Source: a virus
DNA: 38,481 bases
Reading direction: 5' to 3' (one strand)
IMG/VR virus record: IMGVR_UViG_3300047444_000215
Coordinates: 1 to 38,481 of that record
Below the pieces are notes generated by a model that searched no databases, was not told where the DNA came from, and saw only the letters and a program-made list of their open reading frames with translations. A program made the translations under genes and the position numbers. Below are positions 30,662 through 37,621 of the stretch, in pieces. The stretch's first letter is position 1. Every line of letters begins with the position of its first letter.

Positions 30662-30662
30662 T

Positions 30663-31271
30663 ATGCAATGGTCTGATATCGCAAATGTCGTCGGCAAAGC
30701 GGCTCCAATCCTTGGAACGGCGCTCGGTGGACCGCTCGGCGGAGTTGCCGGCGCTCTGATCGCGAGCGCGCTCGGAACTAGCAATGATGCCGATGCAGTG
30801 AACACGGCTCTCGCTGCCGATCCTGCCGCGCTCGAAAAGCTGAAAGAAGCAGAGATGGCGAATCAGGTGCAGTTGCAGTCGCTTTTGATTACCGGCGAGG
30901 CGAACCGGCTTGCCGATGTGCAGAGCGCACGCGCTCGTCAAACGGCGAATCCGAAAGATTACACGCTCCAGTTTCTTGCCGTCGGCGTGACGCTCGGATT
31001 TTTCGGGACGCTTGCATTGGTGATGTTCGCTCATCTGGAAGGCGCGGCGCAGAACCTTATGCTGGTCATGACAGGCACACTCCAGACAGCATGGGTTGCG
31101 ATCATCTCCTATTACTTCGGGTCCAGCAAAGACAGCGCTGGTCAGACGAAGATGATCGCAGATGTCGGATATGCCGCGGCGTCTGCTCCGATCAATATCC
31201 ACTCCACGCAGCAAGCGCCTACCGTTGGGCCGTCGACGCTCCCTGAACCTAGCTTGTTCAAGGGGCATTAA
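30663..31271 (+). CDS. GTA-type three-span holin-like protein
   Basis: A 202-residue protein. A glycine-rich hydrophobic start (about residues 13-38, LGTALGGPLGGVAGALIASA), a helical linker, and two clear membrane spans (about 102-122 and 131-152) match the GTA_holin_3TM family. The C-terminus is soluble and Pro-rich. It could be the main holin, with the 29916 protein as partner, or could act in membrane disruption generally. It starts two bases after the lysozyme stop. Confidence 0.75.
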   Translation: MQWSDIANVVGKAAPILGTALGGPLGGVAGALIASALGTSNDADAVNTALAADPAALEKLKEAEMANQVQLQSLLITGEANRLADVQSARARQTANPKDYTLQFLAVGVTLGFFGTLALVMFAHLEGAAQNLMLVMTGTLQTAWVAIISYYFGSSKDSAGQTKMIADVGYAAASAPINIHSTQQAPTVGPSTLPEPSLFKGH

Positions 31272-31799
31272 ATGGTCCGCTACGTCTTCGCTACAATCGC
31301 ACAGGTGCTTTTCACTTACCTGCTAGCGGTTCCATTCGCGCCGGTCATCGCTCTTTTCTGCAAGGACGACGGCTACCTGCCGAACTGGCTATGCTGGTTT
31401 CAGACCGAAGACGCTCCGCTTGATGCAGGCTGGCGCGATGGGTACTTCCAGCCCGCAGACGCTCCCGCTCCGATCGGTTGGGAGAAGTGGTGGCTTCGTG
31501 TTAGATGGCTCTGGCGAAACCCGGCATATGGCTTCTGTTATTGGCCGCTCGGATTGCCATACGTTCCGTCCGAATGGGTTGTCGACTTGCTGACCTATGA
31601 CGGCGCGACGCTGATCGAGTTCAAAGCGCACACGGCCGATGGCAAGTACTTCTGCCACACGACCAGCGCCGGCCTCAAACTCGGTTACAAGCTCTGGTGG
31701 GCGCTCGACGAAAACTGGAAACTGATCGACAAGCTTCCCGCGTCGCGAGGCCCTGACAACCGCCTGCCGATCTGCTTCACGCCGAAATTTACCGGATAG
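31272..31799 (+). CDS. DUF7338-like membrane-anchored protein
   Basis: A 175-residue protein. An N-terminal membrane span (about residues 4-28, VFATIAQVLFTYLLAVPFAP) precedes a Trp/Tyr-rich soluble domain with PNWLCWFQTEDAPLD, WLWRNPAYGFCY and WPLG. This resembles a conserved phage family I recall as DUF7338, found at the ends of lysis or tail modules. Function unknown. The last 115 bases are overlapped on the other strand by the end of the SGNH gene. No terminator is visible behind it. Confidence 0.65.
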   Translation: MVRYVFATIAQVLFTYLLAVPFAPVIALFCKDDGYLPNWLCWFQTEDAPLDAGWRDGYFQPADAPAPIGWEKWWLRVRWLWRNPAYGFCYWPLGLPYVPSEWVVDLLTYDGATLIEFKAHTADGKYFCHTTSAGLKLGYKLWWALDENWKLIDKLPASRGPDNRLPICFTPKFTG

Positions 31800-32545
31800 A
31801 AGCGAATGATTGGCGCGAGCTGCTGCGCGGCACGGTCTCCCATGATTTTGTAAAGCGAGTCGTCCGGGTGCGCGCAGTCCGTCAGCATCGAATGCCAGTC
31901 CAGCGTCTTGATGTAGTCGTACTGCGCGATCAGCGCGACGCCTTGCTTCTTTGCCACATCGCGCAGCACGTCGACCATCACGTCTAGAACCGGTTCCGTA
32001 CCGGGCGGCGCAGTCGCCGGATTCCAGCAGATTGGGTTCGGTTCTTCCAGCACTGGCAACTTGCCTGCGGCCCGCACAATAGTGATCCAGTTGTTCAAAC
32101 TGTTCCGATAAAAGTCCGGCGTTTCCTGCGCTGCGTCGTTGATCGCATAGTTCCCGACGACGATCTGCGCAGGCGACTTCTGCAAACGCTCAGCGAGCGA
32201 TACCGTGTACGGCGCCGTTCCGAGCACCGCCTCGGTGACGGTCGAGCCAGGGACGCCGGCATTGACGACCGTCACGGCGTTATCGCGCAAGTCCCAACCG
32301 ACCGTGAAGGGCTGATTGTTCGGCGCCTGACCGTAGGTGCCGTTGACGAACGTCAGGCCCCACATGGTGGAGTCACCCTCCATCGAGACCGTGATCGGCG
32401 CGGGCGCGGCCGGTTTAAGGGACGGCGCTGATACCTGTGCGGAAGGCGTAGACGCTGCACTTCCACCTCCTCCACCACCACACGCGGCGAGTGTCATTGA
32501 AAAAGCAACAGACGTGATAATGCCCGCCAAATTGAATCGGCTCAT
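31685..32545 (-). CDS. Lipoprotein SGNH/GDSL hydrolase (probable moron)
   Basis: A 286-residue protein. It starts with a lipoprotein signal (lipobox LAAC, Cys22) and a Gly-rich linker. Catalytic blocks are GDS (Ser59), NAGVPG (Gly97), NYAIND (Asn136) and DCAH (Asp223-x-x-His226), so all four SGNH residues are present. It would be an envelope-anchored esterase, for example deacylating a surface polysaccharide. It is transcribed against the late genes beside attP, typical of lysogenic conversion. Residues 249-286 are encoded wholly antisense to the neighbour gene and resemble no SGNH end. Confidence 0.85.
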   Translation of the reverse strand: MSRFNLAGIITSVAFSMTLAACGGGGGGSAASTPSAQVSAPSLKPAAPAPITVSMEGDSTMWGLTFVNGTYGQAPNNQPFTVGWDLRDNAVTVVNAGVPGSTVTEAVLGTAPYTVSLAERLQKSPAQIVVGNYAINDAAQETPDFYRNSLNNWITIVRAAGKLPVLEEPNPICWNPATAPPGTEPVLDVMVDVLRDVAKKQGVALIAQYDYIKTLDWHSMLTDCAHPDDSLYKIMGDRAAQQLAPIIRFYPVNFGVKQIGRRLSGPRDAGSLSISFQFSSSAHQSL

Positions 32546-32590
32546 TTTTAGTTCCTTGGGATTAATGGATGGCGTTTAAAACCGGTGCGT

Positions 32591-32689
32591 AACTGATTGA
32601 TTTCATTAGGACGCAACTGCTCGTTTCAGCACATGTTTTTGCGTGCCAAAAGTATCGCAACTGATTGAAACTAAAGCTGAAACTTGCGT
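32591..32689. other. Repeat-rich non-coding segment, candidate attP/integrase-binding region
   Basis: Between the SGNH gene and the end of int (32546-32794) no gene is seen. AACTGATTGA occurs at 32591-32600 and 32659-32668. GCAACTG recurs at 32613 and 32658. GTTTCAGC (32623-32630) and GCTGAAAC (32676-32683) are inverted, with outer ACGCAA (32611) and TTGCGT (32684). This looks like arm-type or core sites of a lambda-type integrase. Position downstream of int matches attP of lambda. The core cannot be named without the host attB. Confidence 0.5.
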
Positions 32690-32781
32690 TGGTCGTCGCC
32701 TACATTTCGGAATATGTGCCGATTAATTTTCGGCCTTTGCTAGCGTGGCTTTGCGGCGATTGTGATAACTGGCGTGGAATC

Positions 32782-32796
32782 AGCGTTCAAAACGCT
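32782..32796. repeat. Small perfect hairpin at the end of int
   Basis: AGCGTT, loop CAA, AACGCT overlaps the integrase stop codon. There is no T-run on either side, so it is a poor terminator. It may be part of attP or a 3' stabilising hairpin of the leftward transcript. Confidence 0.4.
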
Positions 32797-33877
32797 AACC
32801 ACTAATCGTGACTTTAATCGGCGCGATTCCCCGACTGTCGGCGTACATTTCCGCCATCGCATCGGTCATGTGCCCGAGCAATGCCTTCGTGTCGACGCCG
32901 GTCTGATCGTCATACAGCCGCTTCGCCAAGCTGCGGATTTCATGAAACGTGGGCGGATCATCGCCTGTGATTCCTGCCAGCTCGCGCGCCGCGGCAAACG
33001 CCATCGATATGCTTCCAAGCTTCACATACGACCCCCGCACAGCGCGCCCCTGATTCTTGATATGGTGGATCAGGTACTTGCTCACGACGCCCGTCGACTT
33101 GCACCGCGCAATGACATCGGCCAGTGACATGCCGATTGCATCGAGGCGCAACGCAACTGGAATCTCGATCTTCACCGAGGTCTTAGAGCGCTGAAGCAGG
33201 ACGACGCTACCAACCGAGAACGAGCGTTCCCATCTCGCAATGGTTGCTCGGTCCTGTCCAGAGATGAGCGCCAGAAGCATCGCATTCTGAAGCCAGTCGT
33301 TCACCTCTGGCGCTTTCTCGAAGATCGCCTGAAACTCTTCCAGCTTCAACCGGCGCCGCTTTGTCTTCGGCCTCGGCCGCTCCGTGTCCGTGACAGGGTT
33401 CTCCGTCATCCAGCCGAGTTGCTTTCCCTTCCTGCAGATGGACATCAGGCGATTGCGAATCGCCTGTGCCGTGCGCTTTTTGTCCTTCTCCACAAGAGGC
33501 TCGATAAACTCGGCGACGTGCTTCGTCGTCAGTTCGTTGCATGGGACTGTGCCGATTGCATTGACAATCGCTGCATCGAGATACCCGCGCGTCTTCAGCG
33601 TGGACACCTTCAGACCTTCGCTCGGCATCCTCTTGATCAGGTCGGCGACCGTCTGCGTCGGGGCTGACAAGCGCTCGGCAAGCGTCCGGTTCAACTTCCC
33701 GCTCTCCACGATCATGTTCGCTTCCTGAGCCTCGTGGATCGCCTGAGCGAGAGGCATGCGCCCGAGCACATGCGTCTTACCGTCGCGCGGATCACGCCAA
33801 ACAAAATAGCCAGGGCGCGGCTCGTGCATGTTTGCCGGCCAGTTGGCGCGGCGTCTAATCCGTGGTCTCGCAGCCAT
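32795..33877 (-). CDS. int: Tyrosine integrase, lambda type
   Basis: A 360-residue integrase (lambda Int has 356). The N-terminal arm-binding domain has RPGYFVWRDPRDGKTHVLGR (residues 21-40). The catalytic residues are Arg210 (GQDRATI), Lys236, His312 and Arg315 (TFHEIRSL), His336 (LLGHMTD) and Tyr345 (EMYADSRG), nearly the lambda spacing. The start is the ATG at 33877, which gives a family-like N-terminus and overlaps the xis stop as TAATG. It inserts and, with Xis, removes the prophage at attP next to its 3' end. Last gene of the leftward operon. Confidence 0.95.
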   Translation of the reverse strand: MAARPRIRRRANWPANMHEPRPGYFVWRDPRDGKTHVLGRMPLAQAIHEAQEANMIVESGKLNRTLAERLSAPTQTVADLIKRMPSEGLKVSTLKTRGYLDAAIVNAIGTVPCNELTTKHVAEFIEPLVEKDKKRTAQAIRNRLMSICRKGKQLGWMTENPVTDTERPRPKTKRRRLKLEEFQAIFEKAPEVNDWLQNAMLLALISGQDRATIARWERSFSVGSVVLLQRSKTSVKIEIPVALRLDAIGMSLADVIARCKSTGVVSKYLIHHIKNQGRAVRGSYVKLGSISMAFAAARELAGITGDDPPTFHEIRSLAKRLYDDQTGVDTKALLGHMTDAMAEMYADSRGIAPIKVTISG

Positions 33878-34074
33878 TATTTTTGTATGCGCTGGGCCAA
33901 TGACGGCCGGGTTGATCGGTCCTGAAACGTGGCGTTCTGATCGACATAGTACGCTCGCCCGACCTTCACGGGCGGCGGGTAGATGCGACCCTCTCGAATC
34001 CAGATTCTGGCAGTTCGTATCGCAGGGGCAGGATTGAATTCTTGCGCGAGCCACGCGTCGAGTCTGAGTTTCAT
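33877..34074 (-). CDS. xis: Excisionase
   Basis: A 65-residue protein of the lambda Xis type: LDAWLAQEF at the start, then TARIWIREGRIYPPPVKVGR and AYYVDQNA, the winged-helix core with the R-I-x-P-P-P-V-K signature. It bends attachment-site DNA and steers Int to excision. It lies directly before int with a one-base overlap, and its ATG follows the stop of the upstream gene without a gap. Confidence 0.9.
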   Translation of the reverse strand: MKLRLDAWLAQEFNPAPAIRTARIWIREGRIYPPPVKVGRAYYVDQNATFQDRSTRPSLAQRIQK

Positions 34075-34821
34075 CTACGCTCCCTCCTTCTTCGCCAACT
34101 CAGCGTCGATGGTGGCGACAATACTTCGAAGTCGATTAGCGGTCAGCAAGTATTCTGGCGTGAGAATGGAGATGGCAATCTGAATAGCGCCTGATTGCTC
34201 GGGCGTCAGCCGCACGCCTGCCGACTCCTGCGCACGCTCAGGCGTAGGGGCTGCGATACTCTCGATCAAGTCTGCAAGTTCGGCGCAATCTTTGCCGGTG
34301 AAAAACGGCTTACCTTTGTCGAGATATTCGTGAGCGCGTCGAAGGTCGCGGAGCCATTGAGCCACCGGCTGCGCCTCACGCGGTGCGCACTCGGCTTGCG
34401 GGGCTGCGTATAACGGTTCGTACTTGCGCCCATAAATCGCCGCGTGATAGATGCTGCTTTCACTTGGCGCATCGTCCCGGTATTCGTAGTTTCCTTCGCC
34501 GTCGAAGTAACGCCATGCTACCGGCGCCGCATCCTTTCCGGCGTCCGCACTTACCCTTCCGAATCCATCGCACACATCACATTTGTATGGTTCGTATTCG
34601 CTCGAACCTTTGTCGTCGATATGAAAGCGCCCGCCGTGCGATCCAATACCGTTACAGTTCTGGCAAGTTGCTGTGTCGGCGTCCACTCGCGGTGCGCACT
34701 CGGCTTGCGGGGCGTAATCCGCCATCGTAGCGGCAGCGTCCAGCGGAATGTTCATCACGTTCTGCGCCGCCTCACTCTTGCCGCCATCGGCTAGAAGGGC
34801 GCGTTTCTGGTCATCTCTCAT
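34075..34821 (-). CDS. Modular accessory protein with Cys motif
   Basis: A 248-residue protein from the ATG at 34821 (AGGAA upstream, ATGA overlap with the gene before). It contains CQNCNGIG and CDVCDGFG, two DnaJ-like CxxCxGxG motifs about 30 residues apart that could bind one zinc. Two copies of APQAECAPR flank the segment 103 residues apart. The C-terminal part (QPVAQWLRDLRRAHEYLDKG, then EYLLTANRLRSIV) is helical. Similar patchwork proteins occur in Burkholderia phage leftward operons. Function unknown. Confidence 0.65.
   Translation of the reverse strand: MRDDQKRALLADGGKSEAAQNVMNIPLDAAATMADYAPQAECAPRVDADTATCQNCNGIGSHGGRFHIDDKGSSEYEPYKCDVCDGFGRVSADAGKDAAPVAWRYFDGEGNYEYRDDAPSESSIYHAAIYGRKYEPLYAAPQAECAPREAQPVAQWLRDLRRAHEYLDKGKPFFTGKDCAELADLIESIAAPTPERAQESAGVRLTPEQSGAIQIAISILTPEYLLTANRLRSIVATIDAELAKKEGA
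34379..34404. repeat. 26-bp direct repeat, copy 1
   Basis: Identical to 34688-34713. The copies are 309 bases apart, an exact multiple of three, and both encode the APQAECAPR peptide within the same gene, so recombination between them would delete 103 codons in frame. Confidence 0.85.
34688..34713. repeat. 26-bp direct repeat, copy 2
   Basis: Second identical copy of the repeat at 34379-34404, inside the same leftward gene. Confidence 0.85.
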
Positions 34822-35111
34822 TTCTGTTCCTTTTTTGCGCGTTCGTTGGCGATGTCTCTGCAACTCGGATGGCCTAGGCAATAATCGACACCGTTGCAAG
34901 CTATATGACTACCGCCGCAAAGCCTTTCTCTTGGGCGCACATCCGATTCCTCAACCGGCTCCGCACCGCTCGAATCCTTGCTGCCATCGGCGCAGACCGA
35001 CAGGGCGCGAGCCACACGAACCGCATAATCAGGCGTGTCAATGCTGTTTGCGTAGGTTGCCATTGCGTCTCGCAGCACAAGCTCGATGTCCGCGCTATTT
35101 CCGTTGGTCAT
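34818..35111 (-). CDS. Hypothetical leftward early protein
   Basis: A 97-residue protein. The first half is helical (SADIELVLRDAMATYANSID), and the C-terminal half contains several Cys (LCGGSHIACNGVDYCLGHPSC) that may bind metal. It overlaps the next gene by ATGA. No known family; it belongs to the accessory block between the annealing protein and xis. Confidence 0.6.
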   Translation of the reverse strand: MTNGNSADIELVLRDAMATYANSIDTPDYAVRVARALSVCADGSKDSSGAEPVEESDVRPRERLCGGSHIACNGVDYCLGHPSCRDIANERAKKEQK

Positions 35112-35121
35112 GTCTTCAATC

Positions 35122-35136
35122 CTCGTAGGTGCGTGA
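35122..35136. repeat. 15-bp direct repeat, copy 1
   Basis: CTCGTAGGTGCGTGA, identical to 35451-35465. Each copy lies just downstream (in leftward sense) of one of two related accessory genes, marking a tandem duplication unit. Confidence 0.8.
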
Positions 35137-35137
35137 T

Positions 35138-35428
35138 TTATGCACCGGTTGCCTTAGCGATGACGGCCGCTGCATTCGTGACAGCCGCATAATCCTCATC
35201 ACACTCGACTGATGCGACCGCGTGCAGTGCGATCAACGCGTCCAATAACTCAGATGCGATGTCTACCAGGGCTTCAACTTGCGGGGCGTTCCAAACTGGA
35301 AATGCATCGGAGTATTTCGGATCAACAGATTTCTCGTCAGGATCGGACTGGAACACTTCTTTCGTTCCATTGTCCTGAACCATCCATGTGAACGGCGCAG
35401 GCTTGGTTATTTCACGTTTCTCGCTCAT
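35138..35428 (-). CDS. Accessory protein, paralogue of the 35490 gene at its ends
   Basis: A 96-residue protein. A GAGGGAAGA ribosome site precedes its ATG. The start SEK and the end LLDAL...AAAVIAKATGA match the start and end of the upstream HTPGPW-type protein, while the middle (PFTWMVQDNGTKEVFQSDPD) differs. It looks like one half of a duplication with a replaced N-terminal domain. Function unknown. Confidence 0.6.
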   Translation of the reverse strand: MSEKREITKPAPFTWMVQDNGTKEVFQSDPDEKSVDPKYSDAFPVWNAPQVEALVDIASELLDALIALHAVASVECDEDYAAVTNAAAVIAKATGA

Positions 35429-35450
35429 TCTTCCCTCATATCGTTTATCG

Positions 35451-35465
35451 CTCGTAGGTGCGTGA
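35451..35465. repeat. 15-bp direct repeat, copy 2
   Basis: Second identical copy of CTCGTAGGTGCGTGA; see 35122-35136. Confidence 0.8.
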
Positions 35466-35489
35466 GAGCGGCGGTCTTTGTGGGGTGGG

Positions 35490-35741
35490 TCATGCGCCGG
35501 TTGCTTTCGCGATTGCTCGGCGCACGGCGTCGATCCCCATCACGGGGCGAGGGTGCGTTCCTTCTGCAACTGCGATCACTTCTTGGAGAGCGTTGAGCAT
35601 TTCCGGCGCAGCGGCTATCAGCCGCGCGTTATCCTCGTCTCGGACGTAGCAAATTTGACGAGCATCTTCCGTTTCGATGCTGATCGCTCCGTGCCCGTCG
35701 TAATCCGTTCTCCACGGCCCCGGTGTATGTTTCTCGCTCAT
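35490..35741 (-). CDS. HTPGPW-family phage protein
   Basis: An 83-residue protein from the ATG at 35741 with AGAGGG upstream; an upstream ATG at 35777 in frame overlaps the preceding stop and could add 12 residues. It has HTPGPWRTDYDG at the N-terminus and DEDNARLIAAAPEMLNALQE in the middle, the signature of a very common small phage protein family of unknown function. The C-terminal AIAKATGA is shared with the downstream neighbour. Confidence 0.75.
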   Translation of the reverse strand: MSEKHTPGPWRTDYDGHGAISIETEDARQICYVRDEDNARLIAAAPEMLNALQEVIAVAEGTHPRPVMGIDAVRRAIAKATGA

Positions 35742-35776
35742 ATCCATCCCTCTATCGTGTCCGGCGCTATGCGCCA

Positions 35777-35860
35777 TCAGAACTTATCGATTAAAAATAT
35801 CGCCTCAGACAAGACATACATCGCAGCGATTACAGCAAGCACGATGTCGCTTCCGGTCAT
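35777..35860 (-). CDS. 27-residue single-span membrane miniprotein
   Basis: The ATG lies inside the stop of the upstream gene (ATGA) and the frame encodes TGSDIVLAVIAAMYVLSEAI followed by FLIDKF. Almost the whole peptide is one membrane helix. The coupling at the start and a TGATG at the end argue that it is translated. Function unknown; other membrane minis lie further upstream in the same operon. Confidence 0.55.
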   Translation of the reverse strand: MTGSDIVLAVIAAMYVLSEAIFLIDKF

Positions 35861-36126
35861 TTTCCCCAAGCTGCTCGATACAGCTCGTCCTTTTGTGCTT
35901 TCAGTTCGGCTGCTTCTTTTGCCATTCTTTCTAGTGAAGCGCACGACAATTTACCAAACTCGAATCTTAGAGGGTCACCATCTCTAAGACCTTTCCTTAT
36001 TTCATCACAGGTATCTTGAGACAATTCCTGAATCTTATTCATCAGGTCTTTGTAATAACCGTTCAAAGTCGCATAACGGCCACGCGCCAAGATCAGTTCT
36101 GGATCAACGTTATCTAGGTCCATCAC
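35857..36126 (-). CDS. Hypothetical helical protein
   Basis: An 89-residue charged helical protein (LILARGRYATLNGYYKDLMN, SLERMAKEAAELKAQKDELY) with a likely coiled coil at the C-terminus. It overlaps the stop of the annealing-protein gene by ATGA. Codons are more A/T-rich than in the late genes. It may assist recombination, by position only. Confidence 0.6.
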   Translation of the reverse strand: MMDLDNVDPELILARGRYATLNGYYKDLMNKIQELSQDTCDEIRKGLRDGDPLRFEFGKLSCASLERMAKEAAELKAQKDELYRAAWGK

Positions 36127-36779
36127 GCCACCACAGGTTTTGCAAAACGCTCGTTATATACGGACATTATGTCGTTACGCATTCCAGGGGAAAGTCTTTT
36201 CCACGATCCCTTAATAATAGATTGTGCTTGTTCACCTTCGTCGCATTCCTTAACTGCTATTTCCAATTCTTCGAATTCTGATTCGCGCATATGATCTACA
36301 GGAGTAGGGTCGATGATTTTTACTTCATCTTCCTCGTTTTGATCCTTGTGCAAATCACCCTTGTGCCACAGGTCAAGAGCCGCGCCAAATCGCATTGCGG
36401 CGTTCCGTAGAGCGTCTCCAATGCGTTCCTTCATGGCGTCAGGACCGGTCTTACCTTGAGCGTCACCGTAGCCAAGGCGCGTCACTCCGCAGACCGTAAG
36501 GCGAATCCACATGCCGCCGTCACGATCCAGCAGCGGCAGACCATCAGGCCCGAACGCTACTGGTTCCCACGACCAGCTTTCGTCGCATTCCAGCAAGCGA
36601 TCTGTCAGGGCTGCATGCCCGACGTAGCTGAGGTGAACGGCCGGCAGTCCATGCCATCCGCCGCAGACGTTGCATTTGCCCTTCGGAGCGTCGCGTTTCG
36701 TCGGCTTAGGCAAAAGGCTGATCTGATGTTCTGGAAAAGGTTCTCTCAGTCGTTGCAGGCCTGTCTTCTTCGCTTCCAT
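36123..36779 (-). CDS. Rad52/22-like single-strand annealing protein
   Basis: A 218-residue protein from the ATG at 36779 (GGAGAG upstream). It carries LREPFPEHQISLLPKPT, HGLPAVHLSYVGHAALTDRL, WEPVAF, RLTVCGVTRLGYGDAQGK and KERIGDALRNAAMRFGAALD, the hallmark blocks of the phage Rad52-family annealing proteins; a CNVCGG pair precedes them. It would anneal complementary strands during phage recombination. The acidic C-terminal tail may contact partners. No partner exonuclease is recognised nearby. Confidence 0.85.
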   Translation of the reverse strand: MEAKKTGLQRLREPFPEHQISLLPKPTKRDAPKGKCNVCGGWHGLPAVHLSYVGHAALTDRLLECDESWSWEPVAFGPDGLPLLDRDGGMWIRLTVCGVTRLGYGDAQGKTGPDAMKERIGDALRNAAMRFGAALDLWHKGDLHKDQNEEDEVKIIDPTPVDHMRESEFEELEIAVKECDEGEQAQSIIKGSWKRLSPGMRNDIMSVYNERFAKPVVA

Positions 36780-36849
36780 CACTCTCTCCAATCAAAAATT
36801 CTTCTAGTTCCTGCTCCCATGCTTGTTGCATGGCTTCGTCGTCGTCCAC
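36706..36849 (-). CDS. Small acidic protein overlapping the annealing gene start
   Basis: A 47-residue frame from a GTG with AGGAG seven bases upstream, so the ribosome site is excellent. The peptide is acidic (DDDEAMQQAWEQELEEFLIG). It overlaps the annealing-protein start by 74 bases in another frame. The overlap is long, but the ribosome site and the fit after the preceding gene favour a real gene. Confidence 0.5.
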   Translation of the reverse strand: MDDDEAMQQAWEQELEEFLIGESDGSEEDRPATTERTFSRTSDQPFA

Positions 36850-36866
36850 GTAGCACTCCTACGCGC

Positions 36867-36992
36867 TCAGGCGCAATGAACGGTGCGACACTGTTCTGCA
36901 CGCTGCTCCAAGCTATCCATCACTCCGCATGCCATCAGGTAGAGCAGCGCGAGAAGCATGGTTGCGGCCCATATCTTCAAGAGTTCTCGCAT
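36867..36992 (-). CDS. Small membrane or lipoprotein-like protein
   Basis: A 41-residue protein: a short basic start, a hydrophobic helix (TMLLALLYLMACGVMD) with a lipobox-like LMAC (Cys22), then a polar tail with two more Cys. It could be a tiny lipoprotein or a single-span membrane protein. It starts 16 bases inside the upstream zinc-finger gene. Too far from the lysis genes to be an obvious spanin. Confidence 0.5.
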   Translation of the reverse strand: MRELLKIWAATMLLALLYLMACGVMDSLEQRAEQCRTVHCA

Positions 36993-37195
36993 TCCAATCT
37001 CGCAAAGTTCGGGTTAACCGCTGTGACCCACCATCCGCCAGCGTTCTTAACCATCCCTTTCCCTTCCATCTCTGGAGCCGTAGCGCATCGCCGATCTACT
37101 CCGAATTGCCCGATTCGATGCTTATCGAATGCGGCTGACGAGTTGAACAGTTCTCGGCATCCGGCACACTGGTTGTGATCTCCCGTCAGTCTCAT
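36977..37195 (-). CDS. Phage zinc-finger-like protein
   Basis: A 72-residue protein from the ATG at 37195, one base after the upstream stop. It has CAGCRELFNSSAAFDKHRIG, then RRCATAPEM and KGMVKNAGGWWV: a C-x2-C-x11-H-x(n)-C layout seen in a common small phage protein family with a C2HC-type finger. Probable DNA, RNA or protein binding. Function unknown. Confidence 0.7.
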   Translation of the reverse strand: MRLTGDHNQCAGCRELFNSSAAFDKHRIGQFGVDRRCATAPEMEGKGMVKNAGGWWVTAVNPNFARLECENS

Positions 37196-37196
37196 A

Positions 37197-37322
37197 TCAG
37201 CCAATCCCGACGAGAAGCGCACCGTAGAACACGAGGCCCATGATCGCGCCTACGGCAATGCCGACCGCCAAGTCACTGAGCGTTACGCATTTGTTCAATT
37301 CTTGCTCCGTAACAAGTCTCAT
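37197..37322 (-). CDS. 41-residue membrane miniprotein
   Basis: ATGA overlap with the upstream mini gene. A soluble start (RLVTEQELNKCVTLSD) is followed by one Gly/Ala-rich membrane span (LAVGIAVGAIMGLVFYGALL). The composition resembles small phage inner-membrane proteins. No family recognised. Confidence 0.55.
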   Translation of the reverse strand: MRLVTEQELNKCVTLSDLAVGIAVGAIMGLVFYGALLVGIG

Positions 37323-37402
37323 CGCGCACCCCGAATAAACGCAATCGCCAGTGTCGATCCGATGGCGAAGTAGCTGATGCAGCCAATCACGATTCCGCTC
37401 AT
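37319..37402 (-). CDS. 27-residue membrane miniprotein
   Basis: The peptide SGIVIGCISYFAIGSTLAIA then FIRGAR is one membrane span with a positive end. It starts four bases after the upstream stop and ends at ATGA of the next mini gene. A real gene is likely from coupling; function unknown. Confidence 0.5.
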   Translation of the reverse strand: MSGIVIGCISYFAIGSTLAIAFIRGAR

Positions 37403-37405
37403 GGT

Positions 37406-37618
37406 CTATTCCTTGATCTCGAATTTGTCGCAGACCGCCATCTTTTGAACAGCGAATCCGCCAACAGTGCAGCGAAGATTCTTTTGTGTCGTGTGGATGT
37501 ACGAACTCCACTCGTATTTCGTCTCGGTCATCTCAGCCGAGAAGTGCTTGCAATGCTGGCAGCAGTTCGGCTGCTTGCGATAGTTCTGCGTCTCTTTTGC
37601 TTTCGATACCTTGCTCAT
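37406..37618 (-). CDS. Small Cys-rich protein
   Basis: A 70-residue protein with NCCQHCKHFSAEM in the first third and LRCTVGGFAVQKMAVCDKFE near the end, four to five Cys suited to a zinc site. The layout (CxxCxHF ... C ... CxxFE) is common in small phage proteins near early promoters and resembles the protein at 3097. Function unknown. Confidence 0.65.
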   Translation of the reverse strand: MSKVSKAKETQNYRKQPNCCQHCKHFSAEMTETKYEWSSYIHTTQKNLRCTVGGFAVQKMAVCDKFEIKE

Positions 37619-37621
37619 GAT

